A DNA stretch of 64,000 nucleotides from Acanthopleura granulata (lineage: Eukaryota; Mollusca; Polyplacophora; Chitonida; Chitonidae), in the NCBI GenBank assembly GCA_016165875.1, contig JABBOT010000080.1, positions 49,775,159-49,839,158 of the forward strand. Direction: 5' to 3'. Position 1 is the stretch's first letter, and each line of letters starts with the position of its first letter. A model generated the notes under the pieces. It was not told where the DNA came from. It did no database searches and saw nothing but the letters and a program-made list of their open reading frames with translations. Positions 13,190-25,838 of this stretch are shown piece after piece. A program made the position numbers and the translations under genes.

Positions 13190-13825
13190 GATCTTTGAAT
13201 TTTGGGCAATGACATAAGATCTTTCACTCTACCGTGACCGGATTGTGTCCCCAGCTAGGGATTTGAACCAGCGATCTTTGGATTTCGAGTCCACGCTTCT
13301 ACCACTGGACTAAAGGAAAATTCCCCCTATCCTGGGATTAGATAGCGCTTATATTTCACCCTGTTACACTACGAAAAACTGGCATACAAGAGCTTTCTAC
13401 TGAGCCATGATATGAATTTTTTCACCACCGGTTAATGACATAAGATCTTTTTCTCTAATGAGTAATAACAAAAGATTTCTCTTTCTACTGCGCAATGACA
13501 ACGATCTTTAGGCAAGCAATGACATGAGATCTTTTTTCTCTACAGGTGAACGACAAGATCTTTTCTCTACAGTGCAATGGTATAACATCTTTTCCTACAC
13601 GGGGTAGACATAAGATCATTTTCCCTGTAGGATAATGACGTAAGATCTTCCTTCTGGACAATAACGAGATCTTTTTCTCTGCTGGTTAATGGCACGAGTT
13701 CTTTCCTCTTTATTTACAATGATATAAAATCTTTGAGTCTACTGGATAATGACATAAGATCTTTGTCTCTACTGGATAATGACATAAGATCTTTGTCTCT
13801 ACTGGATAATGATATACACCCTCTT
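13190..13825. repeat. 30-bp minisatellite, graded divergence
   Basis: Repeats of about 30 bp with consensus aatgacataagatcttt plus tctctactggat. The copies at 13735-13815 are almost identical, and they become more diverged toward 13190. The array includes the tRNA-like segment at 13240-13316. Because the period is a multiple of three, short open frames appear on both strands; I do not regard them as coding. Confidence 0.85.
13240..13316 (-). tRNA. tRNA-Ser-like sequence (pseudogene or SINE head)
   Basis: On the minus strand, cctttagtccagtggtagaa resembles a D-arm/A-box. It is followed by gcgtggactCGAaatccaaa, which matches a serine tRNA anticodon arm (CGA), and by a B-box ggttcaaatcc. The acceptor ends do not pair convincingly and the variable arm is short, so a functional tRNA is unlikely. 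It more probably is the promoter head of a tRNA-derived SINE or a tRNA pseudogene. Confidence 0.45.
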
Positions 13826-13976
13826 TGTCTTGAAGACTTGCAGAAAGTATTACTGCTCACACCAGAGTACCAACATGTGAACTTTGTGGGTGACATCAAA
13901 ATGAACATCTTGGAATGACATTGAATTTCCTACGAAATTGTCCTTGTTTCACCACAGTTTTGACAGATACTCAAAC

Positions 13977-13982
13977 TTTATT
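13977..13982 (-). promoter_or_regulatory. candidate polyadenylation signal of the guanylate cyclase gene
   Basis: AATAAA on the minus strand, about 200 bp downstream of the cyclase stop codon at 14184-14186. It is the first AATAAA I noticed in a suitable position. Confidence 0.45.
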
Positions 13983-14183
13983 CGTCTCCAAATACTGTCC
14001 ATCCATAGCCGTAAATGCCACACTTTCTCGTTTCACCAATGCACTGTACGGTAAATAAATCAGTCATAGTTTTTCGTCGAGCCATAAGTTATTTTCAAAT
14101 AAACCAAATCAACTTTCTTTAGTTTGTCCTGAAGTTTGGAACATTTAGCAATATAAGGAAATTTGTATTCTGTGATTGCTGGA

Positions 14184-17100
14184 TCAGTAGTGAATGCCTT
14201 CTCGAGGCTGCAGAACTGTACCATCTGCATCTTGACATTCCGCCATTTGCTGAAGCGATTTTTCCACAGATTCGCCAAGACTTCTGCTCACGCTGTCCGG
14301 CTTAATAATGATGATCTTACTGGCGTCCTTGGAACCGTAAGTTATCTCCCCTGGCAACTCCACCTCCTCACAATCTGCCAAGTGTGGCCCATCCGCTCCA
14401 TCGTCCCCGGTCATCATTCCCTTCCCAGTTAGCCAGTACGTTACCATGTTTCCTTTACCCTGTGTTGAAAAGGACAAAATACATGTACAGTTGTGGCCTA
14501 TTTACGAAGTTGTTCATACAACTCTGATCTTTCCTCCCAAAATAATGGAGGCCGCCGTCGTATAAGTGAAATATATGTTTTGTTGAATACGCCATGAAAC
14601 ACAAATCAAATCAAATAAATCAGTAAGTAAATAAATAAATTGTGATCTATAAAGCAAGTACTTCACACAATTTTGGCCTGGTACCAAGCTTTTCAAACCA
14701 TTCTGGTCTGCGTATCAAGTTTTTCAAACAATTCTAGTCTCTGTACCAAGTTCTTCGAACAATTCTGGCCTATATATATCAAGTTTTGCAAATAATTCTG
14801 GTCTGTGTATCAAGTTTTTCAAGCAATTCTGGCCTATTTACCGAATCGTTCATACAACTGTAATCTATGTACCAAGTTGTTCACACCATTCTAGCCTGTG
14901 TACCAAGTTTTTTGGCCTGAAAAACAAGACTTTTACACAATTCTGGATTGTTTACCAAGTTGTTCCCACAGTTCTAGCCTCTGTACCATGTTGTTCACAC
15001 AATTCTGGCCTTTGTACCAAGCTGTTCACACAGCTCTAGCCTGTGTGCGAAGTTGTTCACACAATTTTTCAAACAAATTTGGCCTGAGTAACAAGTTTTT
15101 TACACAATTCTGGCCTGTGTAGCAAGTTGTTCACACAGTTCTGACCTGTGTACCACGTTGTTCACACAACTCTGGCCTGTGCACCAAGTTGTTCACACAA
15201 CTCTTACCTGTGTACCAAGTTGTTCACCATTCTGGCCTTTGTTCTTCACACAACTGTGGTAGTTCACACAACTGTGGTCCATGTAGCCAGTTCGGGGACA
15301 TTTTATTCAGCAACATAAATATATATTTGCTGTCATTTTCTTCATTATTCTCCAGGCCGGTACATGAATCTTATAAGAGGAATTAGAAAAACTTGGGGCA
15401 AACTTACAACAGTAATCTTTTCGTAATAACTTGATCTAACGTGCAATTGGTTCGATACTAATTTTGGAGGGTTTATTTATTTATTAACAGATGTTAGTAT
15501 ATTTATCTCCATCGTATTACCTTGAGATGAACTGTACCGCGACTCTGGATAAGGTAACCGCCTTTTTTCCTCAAGAGTTTCCTTGTGCTGGAGCTGATGT
15601 GAATCCGATTTGCTGTGAGGACGGAGACGGTGAAGTTAAAATACCAGCCCCAAACCCAGAATACTTATGTGTATATATATAATATTTTAAGTTAAACCAG
15701 AAGAAAACATAAAAGTGATGCCAAAATCAGATGAAAAGAGTCAGACTTATTTGCAAATATGGTATTTAATATTTTTTTCAGCAGAAAAGGTCGCTTGAAA
15801 ATCTGGGACCAACTTTTGATATTTATCGTTGTTGTATAATAATGTTCTAAATAACGATGTGATGCATGTCTAATCAATTTATTTGAATGTACATTTGTTG
15901 TTTATATGCAAACATGTGCATTTAACCTGAAACCTGATAATATTTATGAAAATATTAAATATATAAATATGATCCAATTCCAGGTTGAACACATTTATCA
16001 GCTGAAAGGGACAAATTCTAGCGCAAAAATATTTATTAAACATCCTCATTTATAGGATTATTACATAAAGACAATATATACCAAAAGGTGGTCCCAAATA
16101 CCGACAGAACAAAAATTATTTTTAAGTGTCTTTTTCTCCTTACAGAAAAATGGAAAAAGTATTGAAGACCAGATTTACAACTATCTTTTCGCCCTGTTTC
16201 ATAACTTCACGTCATTTTTATGTTTTCTCCACCTTTAATACAGAAATCGACGCTGATCGGTAGACTGTCGAGGTTTCAATTGGTATTTACTTATTTATTT
16301 ATTTGATTGAGGTTTTACGCCGTACTCAAGAATATTTCACTTACACAACGGGGGCCAGTATTATGGTGGGAGGAAACCTGACAGAGCCCGGGAGAAACTC
16401 ACGACCATCGACAGGTTGCTGACTTCAATTGGTTTTCAGCAGTCTGCAATGTTGGCCACACCTTAATAGATCCGCTACGCCTTGGGCTTCAGCCTAGGCT
16501 CTGTATAGCCTGGACTATCCTTCCCCATTAACCAGTCTGGCGTCGTGGCTGGCAGATCATTGACGGCTTCTGTCTTGGTCACGCTTGGCTATGCACGGAA
16601 ACAATGTCCAGACTGAATAATTCACCTTATTGCCGGAGGTTGTCAATTTCACACCTCCTGAAGCCATACAGACGGTGACATGCCTGTGAGCGCTTAAGTG
16701 GGAGAAACACAAGGATAACTTACGCAAACCATTGGACTCAAGTCGAGAAGCTGTGTTGACCGTATCACCGAATAGGCAATAGCGGGGCATCTTAGAGCCC
16801 ACAACTCCAGCAACCACCGACCCTGTCAAAGAAATTGTGTCGATTTAAATGAAGACATGTCCCAAGTAAAAAGTGAAAGGTAAATACGACCTGTTCTCCT
16901 CAACAGGGTTAGAATAAACAGAAATCTGACAGAATCCTCGAAGTTGCGCCGTTTTGCAGATGACGTTATTATCATGTTGCAATGTACTGAATCCTACAAG
17001 TTGCACGCGTTATTAAAAATGGCGTTAGTAGCATTACGCGTTAATTGCACCAATTCGACGACATCGATGGCATTACAAATGGTGTTCTTACAAACTGTGT

Positions 17101-20100
17101 TATTACAAATGATGTGATTATCATGTTACATTTTACTCAAATTTACAGGTTGTACAATATTGCAAGTGATGTTCTTGTAATATCGTCTTCTTATGTCGAT
17201 ATTATCTTGTCGCATTGCAGTGCAGGTTACATAGGGCTCTAATATCAGATTACATGTTGCCGTGCCTATTGTGCCTCTGCCCTGTGTGTGGTGTCCACCA
17301 CGTGGATTTTGCAAGACGCATGTTACGTCCCAGTTTCTGGGCCTTCCTGTTTAGCATGCACACTATCACTTCCTGTTTTTACGCGCGCATGCACACTATC
17401 AGTCAAATGTACATGTCAAACAAATCTGATGCTCCACGTGAATTTCTGTTATCATTTGAACATAATGAAGTATATAGTTCAAGAGCACTTCAATGTTTCT
17501 GTTGTTATTCCATGCGGGAGAGTTTTGTGGGACTCCATCCGGGCCATGTGACCCGTCGAGTCGACTTACCTGTGTTAATGCCTATGCGGAGGGAAATGGT
17601 TGCATTAGCCAGGAAGACGGTGTTCCGTTCCGTCATCAGATGGACCAGATCCAGCGCCAAATTGGCCAGCTCCTCCGCATGCCGGTTTCCATTTCTCTTT
17701 GGTAGGCCTGAAATCACGATTAGCTATAATCTCCATATTTGGTTATTCACTTACATACTACGATTGGAGGGACAAAAGTCTGAAAGTCCGAAAAGCGCCC
17801 ATCATAACTATGATCCACGTGCAGGTATCTGACCAGCAAGTGTCTGGAGAACTCTGACCCAGAAAACCACTTATGTATCCTTCCAAAACAGAATACTACG
17901 CCTTTCTGTCGTACCAACTCAGCCAAAAATTTACCATAGCTACCGTTCTGTTGTATTAACTCAGCCAAAAAGAAGGTTAAACGACTTGGTTAGTTTCCAC
18001 TAATGCAAATTACGGAAGAACACCTTTATAGCCAGACATTTTGTGATCAAAATGGCTGTTGTCTTAATCAGAACATTGTCAAACTCACATAAAACAAGTC
18101 TCAATACCGATAAGAAGTCAAAAGCGTACAATAATGCAGAAATTTTCATACTTTTCGTACTCGCATACGAAACAAGGAAACTAGACAATAGAAGCCAGGT
18201 AGTTGTTTCCACTTGTAGTACATCGTTGCGCATAAGCAGAATTGCCTGTACATCCACCCTCCCCAACACACACACACATATTGTAGAGAGGACAGATTCT
18301 GACCTGAGGTTATCATGTAGGTGTCGTTGATGGTTTCCACCTTGTATACATCATAGCGGTCCAGGACGTTGTCCATGAACCGGTACAAGTTGTTCAACAG
18401 CGTCACCACTTCCATGGGAGACACCTCGGTGGAGATATCAGCGAAGCCCACGATGGCCGAGAAGAACACAGTAACTTCTTTGAAGTACTCTGCCTGGACT
18501 TCGCCGCTCTTCTTGAGGACTTCCGCCACAGGCTTCGGTACCATCTGGTAGATGAGCGAATCCGTCTTCCTCTTCTCTCTCGACAGCTCTTTGGTCTTGT
18601 CCACAAGTGTGAGTGCAAATCGCTGGATGTCCGACGTCAGCGATTGGATAGCGATGAACACAAAAGGTGACACAACCACGACTGACACGAGTAAAATAGA
18701 ACTGACGGCCACCTTGTAAAGTTTGTTGCTTTGTATATTATCTAGAAGTCCGGAAATCCTATCAGCCACATTCTGTTGTTGATCTAGAAGCAAATCCAAG
18801 AAAATGGACATAGAGTCGTACCATAATTGGCCCTTAGTTAGCGACGGGGTTATACCTGTCAGTCCTTCGTGGATAATTTCTTTTCTGGCAGTTGCAATGG
18901 CGCTGGATAAATTTTTTTCTTCAAAAACGATCCCGTATTCGCCAATGAAAAAAACAAGGGGTGAGAAATTTCTGGCCGAGCGAAACAGGACTTTGGAGGT
19001 GTAATACTTGCTGAGATAAAGATGGTAATCTTCAGGTCGGGTGAAATAACCGTTGACAAAGAAAATGGACCCCAAAGCTCTTTCGAATCCAATGTCTTCC
19101 CGAGCTGTGATTACTTTAACGTAAGCTACCAGTGACCTCCACGTTTTCCCGTACTTCGATTCCTTGAGTGAGTCGAATATCCATCGGACAAAGACCTGGA
19201 TGACACCCGAATAATAGTCGAGATCTGCGTATAGCGTCTGGCCTTTGTTACCAAGCCTCGCTCGGTGAGCAGACAGAGAAACTTGGAAGGCTTCTTTTGA
19301 TGCGAACTCTTTCCGTTTGTTCTTGTCCAAGTCAACTGGCCATATTTCTAACTCGTTTAGAGACTGGTCAGTCTTGCTGTACTCATCTAACAAGAATGAT
19401 TTGGTGGAAGGACCCAGCTTTGTGTAGAAAAAGACCGTCAAGTCGCGTTCTTTTTGAATGCGGTGAGCGACCCTCCCGATTTTGATGGTGTCAAGAACGA
19501 ATTTTATTGTCTGTAAGAAGAAAAAAAGAAAAACGTTTCCTCGTGAAAGGGAAGGGCTGAAATTGTATCAGAAGTAGGGGTCAGTATACACTGCCACTGA
19601 TTGGAGTATGGAAATGTGGCCGAAAATGGCAGCTCTTGAAACACATACTGTCAAGAGTATGCACACGTATTGCGGAAATGGGAAGAAAAAAAAAGATGGA
19701 TACATAGTGAACCAAAAATCCCCCACGGCGTTATTTTAAGAAAATCCCGTGTGCCAAATCAATAACTTATCGCCAGATAACATCTACCTTTCCTTATCTG
19801 GCATTTTTCTAACGACTCCTCTTCATCTTCAATCATTATTGATTTCAACGTTAAACCCAAGCATTTATATATACACACACCTGGCTTTTTTAAGAATTAC
19901 TGCGAATAGGGCTGCACGAAAAATGTCGTGTTAACAGTGCTTGTTTGAGCTACAGAGAGCTGCAACCTCCATGCAAGAGAGCACGTACAGGTACAAAAAC
20001 ACTAAAAAGTAGGCTCTACTATTTATGTAGTAATTTCACAAAGAACATCCACCGAAAACTGTATTCCCTAATTTTTGTTGCCCCAAAGGACACATACTGT

Positions 20101-23055
20101 CAAATAACTAGACAGCTGGCCTACAACATATCCTAATATCATCAGGGGTTGACCAGCATTTTATCAGAATAAATCAGCTGGAAAGCAGGTACTAGCGTCC
20201 TATTGCCATAGAAACAGGGTGTAGGGGGCACTTGCTCATTGGATAATATTTTTCTCTGTTTAATTGTAGTCACAAATAATGCACTTATTTTCAACCATTA
20301 CTTGTCATAGTTTATACCTGCAAAATTACCTGGCAATACTTCAACACACTTCAGAGCTACAGCCAATCCCCACCCGTCCCTACCGTTTTCTGTGCGCCTG
20401 AATCTTGCATACAAAATCCAATTAGTGTTTTTATACCTACAGCGGCTGTATAGAAGAGCGCATAAGTGAACAATCTCTCCATCTACTTTCGGGAATTATA
20501 CGGGAATTTAGAGAGATTGTGTCTGAGTAGAGTGTGACGGGCTGTAGTCTAGAGCACACCATCGTATATAATGCTACCTCTTCTGTCTCGTTCTTCTCGG
20601 TGACGTCATCAGAGAGCCCTTGTAAGGCGAGGCACCACAGAGCCAGGACGGGGATGAACAACAGGGCCAGCATCTTCATCAGTTGTTTCTGTTTGCCTCT
20701 GTCCGTCAGTGGCTCCCCGCGACAAAATCCTGCCAAAACATTGCCCTGATTCATTGACGGAATCGTTCAACTATACTACGATGCAGGCTGGAGCATTGAG
20801 CATATCAGTGAGCATATGAGTTTTATATGCATGACTTAATGGATCCCAGTAATAAATGTTATAAAACTAAAAGTTTAACCAAATTTAATCACTAAATCAA
20901 TCAAATAAATAATTGGAGAAAATTTTCAGAGACAGTTTGTGTTTTCACCATGAATGTCTTTTCAGACTTAGACCTTCCATGCTAGTTCAAAACACAAAGA
21001 ACAGAAAGAAGTGAAAAGTGCGAGGATGTTACCAGCTGGGGCGTTGTTCAGTCTGAGGATGTCGTTGACGGCTGTCTCAAACAGCTCATGGCTTGTTAGC
21101 GAGACAGCGCTGCCCGAGGTCTTACTCCCAGTCGCCCCTAGGGAACGGAAATAAACATTTTATCACTAAGTTTTCAAAGGTGACGGCCGCGGTTTCTCTG
21201 TTGCTCCGTCGAGCTGCACCACAACTCGACAATGCATCATGTTTTTTGTCGCCCTGCCACTCCGTCGTCGCATTTGCGCGTTGTCAGCCTAAGTATTTCA
21301 GCAGGAGATAGATGCGCTAATTTAACACAAAATGGAGCGTCTCTCTTGATTGGGTACAAACTAAACGACAAAAAGGGAGCTACGGTGGCGCATCCATATG
21401 GTATATTGTAAACCATGAACATTTCTCACATAACACGAAATAGAAGGACCTGAGGAGCATTTCCCGCCAAATGTAATGGAAAGAAATCAGAATTCATCTG
21501 GCATGGCCAATACAAAATAATGCATGGAGAGTTTCCGTTTATGCCAATCCGATACATCAGCAAAACAGCTTTCACGTGCCGTAAATCACTCAGTATACGC
21601 AAAAGCACATACCTCTTTTTATGATTACATGTTTTACATTAATAAGCCACGAAAAGTCAAATCGAAATTGTGTCAAAAACAAATCAAAAACAAAAGTCGC
21701 TCTTTTAAAGAAATGAAACATACGCAGACTAACTGATAAATTATATACAGATTATAAAAAAAAATCGCTGTCATAAAGGCGTTTTGTAGACTATAGTTCC
21801 TCTTATATAGAGTATGTATTGAGGATACAGGGCGAAACATGCATCTAAATGCTTAAAACGTATTCTGCCATGTAAAAATTTTATGATTTTTAATAAATTA
21901 CAGCATAAATAGTAAAATTATAAAAACGTTTCAAATATACAAACATTTACAGAGTAACAAAGGAAAACAGGTAAACTGCGTCAAAACACATATAAAAGAA
22001 GTGCTACATCAGATCCTCATGAAGTCTACAACTGAAATCATGAAAATTATTCAAATTCTATTTGATTTCGTCAACTGTTGTTGCCAGTTTCATTCTATTT
22101 GGCATATGATCCCACAACTTGGCACCCTTGTAATCTGAATTATATGTATAGCCACACGTTTTTCTTCGATATCTAGGCGAGTTAGCAAATGTCAGGTTAT
22201 ATGCACTGTTTTTAGCAACCATTAAATCGGATAGGTATTCAATATGTATTTTGTTCACAAATTTTAAGACTTCAATTGCAATACACCTTGCCCTATACAG
22301 CCTGAACGCTATAGCGTCCGCTCTGCTAAATGATTTCTATACGTACAGAAGACAAAGCATGTTTTTCCTATCTCCGGGTGTTTTACCACTAAAGCAACTG
22401 TAGTGGTAAAACGGTCGTTGAAATATCGGAGTTATAGTAAGAAAAGACTTTACTAACAGCGTATTGTTCTTAACTGTAGACCAGCGACTTTATCTAAACT
22501 TTATACATGTAGCAAAAACAATCATGTCGTTGTACAAAAACTACAATTTGACTTGAAAATGCATTTAAAAGTCACCATACCAAATTGCTTCAGAACATCG
22601 ATCTGTCACCCACCCTTTTTTTTTTCAAAAATCAGATACATGGGCTCTGAGGGGAAATTTAACGTCAAGCGCACACTCAGGAAATTGACATTTCTCGCCT
22701 TTGAATGTTAAGACTGTCAAAGTTCAGGAAATGATCTTGCCAGTTCCGCACACCCAAAAGTAATTTGTACAATTGCACAGTGGCGATTCAATAAACAAAA
22801 GTAAACGAAAACAAAATTTTTTCACAAGACTGTGAACTGCGGTTCTCTGTCTCAGTTGTAAACCCGTTGACTATATTTTTTTTTGTTTTTTGGGGGGGGT
22901 TTTTTGGTTTTTTGGGTTTTTTTTGGAATATTGAATAAGTGTCCTCACTGAAATATTAAAAAGCAAGTTGACAGTGAAGTATAATTATACCGTTGCCCAA
23001 AACAAAAGAATAAAGTCGCAGAATGCCACATACCTTTCCCTTTTTCTACATCCAT
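14184..23055 (-). CDS. NIT-domain receptor-type guanylate cyclase (9 exons, about 702 aa)
   Basis: Membrane guanylate cyclase homologue, expected to turn GTP into cGMP under control of an N-terminal sensor. Coding exons (all GT-AG, phases consistent): 23055-23034, 21137-21033, 20729-20560, 19510-18304, 17707-17570, 16822-16724, 15612-15521, 14459-14184; one more 5' exon is possible. TM1 is at residues about 62-78 ([17 protein letters not shown]). The region between the TMs resembles a NIT (nitrate/nitrite-sensing) domain, with [14 protein letters not shown]2 is about 366-387. A signalling helix ([20 protein letters not shown]) precedes the cyclase domain. Catalytic features: VETINDTYM has the second metal Asp (D495). 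[14 protein letters not shown] has the guanine-specifying Cys, the Asn and the transition-state Arg. The first metal Asp is Ala (SAIVGF, A451). The C-terminal tail after TYWLTGKG is unrecognised. A shorter protein could start at the Met at 20754 without the first two exons. NIT-GCs are known as nitric-oxide-linked cyclases in annelids. Confidence 0.85.
14520..14640 (+). repeat. SINE family A, 3' fragment in cyclase intron
   Basis: Only the end remains: ggccgccgtcgtataagtga, then cacaaatcaaatcaaataaa. It is adjacent to the 31-bp array. Confidence 0.65.
14641..15290. repeat. 31-bp minisatellite in the last cyclase intron
   Basis: About 20 diverged copies of a 31-bp unit (ttctggcctgtgtaccaagt followed by tgttcacacaa). 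It fills most of the intron between the exons at 14459 and 15521. It contains no recognisable exon sequence. Confidence 0.85.
16283..16425 (-). repeat. SINE family A, 3' half in cyclase intron
   Basis: Minus-oriented tail and body: tatttgattgaggttttacg, ccagtattatggtgggagga, ending at gacaggttgctga. The tRNA-like head is missing. Confidence 0.8.
22050..22260 (-). pseudogene. LINE ORF2 C-terminal fragment
   Basis: The translation [20 protein letters not shown] followed by [13 protein letters not shown] matches the conserved C-terminal region of CR1/Jockey-like LINE ORF2 proteins (the GAKLWN-LP motif). It sits in the first intron of the cyclase gene. The rest of the element was not recognised. 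Confidence 0.6.
22870..22926. repeat. G/T-rich low-complexity tract
   Basis: Long T runs interspersed with a run of eight G and further G triplets on the plus strand, inside the first cyclase intron. No function is evident. Confidence 0.6.
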
Positions 23056-23554
23056 CTTGAGGGTGTGGGTTGCTACTGCAGGTGAACCGTGAAATCCTTG
23101 TGGATGGCAGAGCAGTCCTCTCAGTTGAAGCTTGAATCGTTCTTTGATGGATAAATATGTAGCAGCGATGTTATCATCCTTGGTACTGGTGATGCGGAGC
23201 GCACAATGTATAGAAATAATCGTGACGAAAGCCATGCAGGTGTGACACCTTCTGCCCTCAAACTTCAACCAGTTTCCATGGAGACAGGTAAAAGGTTTTA
23301 TTTCACACACAGAAAGCAAATGGAAAACCCAATTAACGCCCCAGTGCAGTAATTGTTTTGCACGCACGATCTGTACGTGACAATGTACAGTCTATCACCA
23401 GCCAGGCCTTACAGGAAATCAACAACGCTACATAAGCCTGTCAAGCCACAAGTGAGTATCTTGGTGTTATTTGAATCGATTTCGATCGTTTACAAAGCAG
23501 ATAACCCAATAAAACGGTAGAATTGCGCGATCAAACAGTGATGTAAACCGTATA

Positions 23555-23695
23555 ATATTTCACTCATACGACGGTGGCCAGCATTATTGTGGAAGGAAAC
23601 GATCATCCGCAGGTTGCTGACAGACTCGTGCACGTGCGACCAGAGAGGAAGCCAGTGGGAGCTGGGCTTGAACTCACAGCGATCGCATTGGTGAA
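23555..23695 (-). repeat. SINE family A, partial
   Basis: Minus-oriented body with gaatatttcactcat-like tail start, ggccagcattattgtgg, accagagaggaagccag and gaactcacagcgatcgcatt. It lies upstream of the cyclase start and both termini are missing. Confidence 0.75.
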
Positions 23696-24470
23696 AGTGA
23701 ATATATAGTACAAATGGTGCTTCTTAAGTGGGGCTCAAAGAACCCAGAAACGAATGGAATCAGCCATTGCTCAGTACGAGGATGAAACTCATATGCTATA
23801 TCTCATGACAATGAACCACTGAAAATATTGCACCAGTTGGTTTAATGGGTCAAAGTTGAGTACCGGTTCGAGGTCTAAACTACGTGTAAGTTTATGTCGT
23901 TCCCATGGCAACAAAGCTACGCCATAGAATTCTAACCTAAAAAGCTAAACCACTCAAGAATGTGCTAATTATTGCGTTTTCTGATATTTATTGCTAAGCT
24001 TTGTATTGTTAGTCAGAAAATGTTCTCTCCTTGACGAAATTACGCCTGTGCTAGAGATACTATGTCTATACACGCGCATTTGTTCATGAGGTAAAATCAA
24101 TGTACACAAGAGGTACAATATTTGAATTGGAAAATGTTTTTTCAGTCATTTAAAGTATTTATGTTATTCAAGAAATATGCTATAATTTAGCATAAAAAAA
24201 AAAAATCCGAAAGAAGCTTGAGAATCACTGTTTTGCAATGATTGTTTCTCTGGGAATCATTCAGTAATAAAACTATCAAAGTTCTGGTCAGACGGATCTG
24301 TGTGTAAGACCTGCCGGTCTGCGCTACAACCGCCAGCAGGAACTAGCTTACGTTGTCACGTGATTAGCCTTTAGAGGAAACCGGTATTAAATGTATTGCT
24401 GGACAAAAACACATAAATCCAATACTGGATTATATAAATGCCAGCCTAGATTTTATTGCATGAGGTGAGG
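23696..24470. other. upstream region of the cyclase, no feature recognised
   Basis: Non-coding sequence 5' of the minus-strand cyclase gene. No TATA box or other promoter element can be assigned with confidence. Confidence 0.3.
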
Positions 24471-24472
24471 AC

Positions 24473-24548
24473 TATATATATATATATATGCATGTAAGTA
24501 TGGGTATGTGTGTGTGTGTATGTGTGTGTGCGGGTGTGTGTGTGTGTT
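24473..24548. repeat. TA/GT microsatellite
   Basis: A run of TA dinucleotides is followed by tgtgtgtgtgtatgtgtgtg and related GT repeats. It abuts the second copy of the 1.3 kb repeat. Confidence 0.85.
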
Positions 24549-25838
24549 TTCTTCTTAAGAAGGTATGAGCAATTGTATTAGTGGGAAAATACAACACCAG
24601 AATAATTATAAGATAAGATATGTATGTGTACATACATATACATGACAATATTAATAACATACTTTTTCCGCCTGGCCATGAAGGATATATGCACTGAACT
24701 CAAAATGTTTGAGTCAAAAATTAAGTTAAATTCCAGTAAATGTGTATTTACTGAAGAATGCAGTGCTGTCTTATTACTGAGGGTAATGTTGTGTAAGGGA
24801 GTTAACCAAAACATCACTGAAGGTAATAACACACAATAACAACTGGCAGATGCTGCTGTAGCTAGTTTGTTTGGATGCAGTTTGTTTACTTCCTGCACTG
24901 CCATTGTTCTGCCACCAGATTGAGGTTGGGATGCCAGGATAGGATTAACCAGCAGGGGTCATCAAGTGCTAGGGATGACCAGGATGTGTTAATTGATTCC
25001 AGATGTGCTACCCTGGCTTAAGCAGTGAGCAGTACACACATCCCTGTAGCCACTGGGACAGGCATGGTCAGCTCAGACAAAGGAATAAGGCCAGGCCACA
25101 CGCCAACCAAGACAAGATGTAACTTCTTAAACTGGCTAATTCACACAACATAGCAGATCAAGTTAAATACAACCAGAGTTTAGTAATTGATACATATAAA
25201 TCCTGAATTTTTCAAATTAGCTTGAGCACAGTAGTCATTTTTTGTAACCTTGTGAACTTTAAGGAGTTAAAAGCTTCATTGAGGGAGTTTATCCGTAGTA
25301 ACTCAGCCTGACCAAATATTCTCTCTACAAACAGATGGTTGGAGAAATAGTTGTTATAGTTGCTTCATAGTGTAAATTACCCCAATCTGTTTAGCAAATC
25401 CTCATAAAGTGTGTCTTTGTAAGGATTACACCAACAACTAGACAGCTGACAAAAGTATTTAATTAATTAACTTAAGAACAGTGTGAATAACATCCTGTAT
25501 GGCACAGTCAGTACAAACATAATAGCAAGGTAATAAATGCAGTTTAACAAGATATTCTGAGATCACAAGGGTTAAATTCTTAGCTGGGTGTTGTGTGTCA
25601 AAGAGCTTTGCTTTAGCGTAATGAAACATGTCTTGACCGCTCGGCTGTCTTGAAGGGAATAGGGTTAAAACAAAGAACCACATGCCAAGACTGGGGTGTG
25701 GAGGTCATGTGACCCCACCCCCACTCAGGTCATGGGCACTCCTCTATAAGCATAAGGCTTGGTACTGAAGTCTTACTGGTGAACACCCAGAGCAGGTCTG
25801 GTCTGGGCGCCCAGGCAGATCGGACCTGGGGGTCTACA
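24549..25838. repeat. dispersed 1.3 kb repeat, copy 2
   Basis: Direct-orientation duplicate of 765-2069. It keeps the same order of segments, with a small extra insertion near 24960-24990. Identity by eye is very high between 25010 and 25740. Confidence 0.8.

Noticed and set aside
13190..15290. CRISPR-like regular arrays
   Set aside because: The 30-bp and 31-bp units are head-to-tail repeats without unique spacers, in a eukaryotic genome with introns.
22861..22926. G-quadruplex or telomere-like tract
   Set aside because: The G runs are irregular and dominated by T; no telomeric hexamer repeats are present.
22945..23367. 140-residue minus-strand frame as a separate gene
   Set aside because: Only its end (from the methionine at 23055 to the donor after 23034) joins in phase with a downstream exon. 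The remainder shows no family resemblance and may be 5' UTR of the cyclase.
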